Source: Riemerella anatipestifer (GTDB lineage Bacteria; Bacteroidota; Bacteroidia; Flavobacteriales; Weeksellaceae). From it: DNA of 64,000 bases. This document shows, piece by piece, positions 63,512 to 64,000 of this stretch. The translations under genes and the position numbers were made by a program. Under the pieces are notes generated by a model. It ran no database searches. It was not told the origin of the DNA and saw nothing but the letters and a program-made list of their open reading frames with translations. Positions within the stretch are counted from its first letter, which is position 1; every line of letters starts with the position of its first letter. The stretch lies in NCBI RefSeq assembly GCF_009670965.2, contig NZ_CP073239.1, forward strand, positions 1,984,001-2,048,000, in the 5' to 3' direction.

Positions 63512-64000
63512 ATGGCAAATATCATTTTTTACCTAAGAGGCACTAAAGAGCCTAAAAAAGTTTATCTAAGGTACAGACCTAACAGGGATTTTGATTTACA
63601 TATAAATACCCCCTTTGTTATCCATTCTGAAAATTGGGACGATACAACCAAGCAATGGGACGCCTCCCAAATTGTTAAAGGAGCAAAAACCGTAGAGACC
63701 AAAAAACAAAACGCAGAAATTTTAGATTTCAACAAGCGTATAGAGACCTTTAAGCTAGATATAGCTAATCAGATAGATAATAACCTCAACCTAACTGCTC
63801 CACAACTTAAAGAGCATCTAAAGGACTTTATTTTAAAACACTACTTTGCTCACAAGCTGGAGACAAAGAAGAAATACACTATCCCTGATAAACTAGACGC
63901 ACTTATAGACTACTACATACAATTTAGAAGCGTAGAGGATAAAACGCAGGGTAAAAAACCAATATCAGCAAACACCATTAAAAAATACAGAGGGCTAAAA
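63512..64000 (+). CDS. Tyrosine recombinase/phage integrase family protein (3' end outside window)
   Basis: The frame opens at ATG 63512 and is open to the last base (163 codons), so the gene continues past the window. The N-terminal part (MANIIFYLRGTKEPKKVYL, then INTPFVIHSENWDDTTKQWD) has the look of the Bacteroidota integrase arm-DNA-binding domain. It is followed by helical segments (NAEILDFNKRIETFKLDI and LIDYYIQFRSVEDK, ending in SANTIKKYRGLK) that match the start of the SAM-like core-binding domain. The catalytic RHRY part is outside the window, so the assignment rests on these domains and on the position just after a tRNA. It would drive integration and excision of the element lying to the right. 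Confidence 0.82.
   Translation, partial: MANIIFYLRGTKEPKKVYLRYRPNRDFDLHINTPFVIHSENWDDTTKQWDASQIVKGAKTVETKKQNAEILDFNKRIETFKLDIANQIDNNLNLTAPQLKEHLKDFILKHYFAHKLETKKKYTIPDKLDALIDYYIQFRSVEDKTQGKKPISANTIKKYRGLK

Overview
The window is a chromosomal segment of an AT-rich Bacteroidota bacterium, almost certainly of the Flavobacteriales/Weeksellaceae (Riemerella-Chryseobacterium-like). Direct support: many genes carry the Bacteroidota promoter box TAnnTTTG, Shine-Dalgarno sequences are absent or weak, a secreted subtilase ends in a type IX secretion sorting domain, and there are family-typical proteins (monomeric isocitrate dehydrogenase, ABC-permease/M1 peptidase fusion, DUF4294, acyl-CoA reductase beside a ferredoxin). 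The genus is an inference; a class D beta-lactamase fits Riemerella.

Layout. 1-6137: 3' part of parC, a RelA/SpoT enzyme and nhaA. 6218-14924: a lipoprotein, an RluB-type pseudouridine synthase, an ABC ATPase with its huge permease/peptidase partner, and isocitrate dehydrogenase. 15465-21860: a T9SS-secreted subtilase, recR, a glycosyltransferase and secG. 22002-25370: paired M16 peptidases. 25371-25979: a 609-bp intergenic region with a perfectly phased 21-bp repeat array. 25980-34316: pcrA/uvrD helicase, polA, a glycosyltransferase, phoH, an outer-membrane barrel and an NlpC/P60 lipoprotein. 34331-39146: dapD followed by a tight four-gene glycan cluster (GT87, DPM1/ArnC-like GT2, NodB-like deacetylase, GT4). 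39239-43008: purD, guaA and an MscS channel. 43049-47841: the serC-serA-DUF1015 operon, ferredoxin and acyl-CoA reductase. 47891-48583: a Bax-inhibitor-1-like gene broken by an in-frame amber codon. 48656-50463: a GC-richer helical protein, a second 21-bp array of different sequence, and a class D beta-lactamase. 50600-63204: mostly housekeeping genes (dgt, M42 peptidase, idi, gcvT, gpmI), one UDG-like unknown, and a TPR/outer-membrane-protein pair. 63222-64000: a tRNA-Arg(CCG) followed by the start of a tyrosine recombinase, which is the edge of an integrated element that runs off the window.

Most of the window is ordinary core genome. The most unusual content is the two intergenic arrays at 25619-25828 and 49385-49590. 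Each has about ten units at a 21-bp (two helical turns) period, but with unrelated unit sequences (TGTWACA versus TATYGCCC). The second lies directly upstream of a compositionally atypical gene. Other items worth a second look are the amber-interrupted gene, promoters placed so close to start codons that the mRNAs should be leaderless, and the tRNA/integrase boundary with its operator-like repeats.
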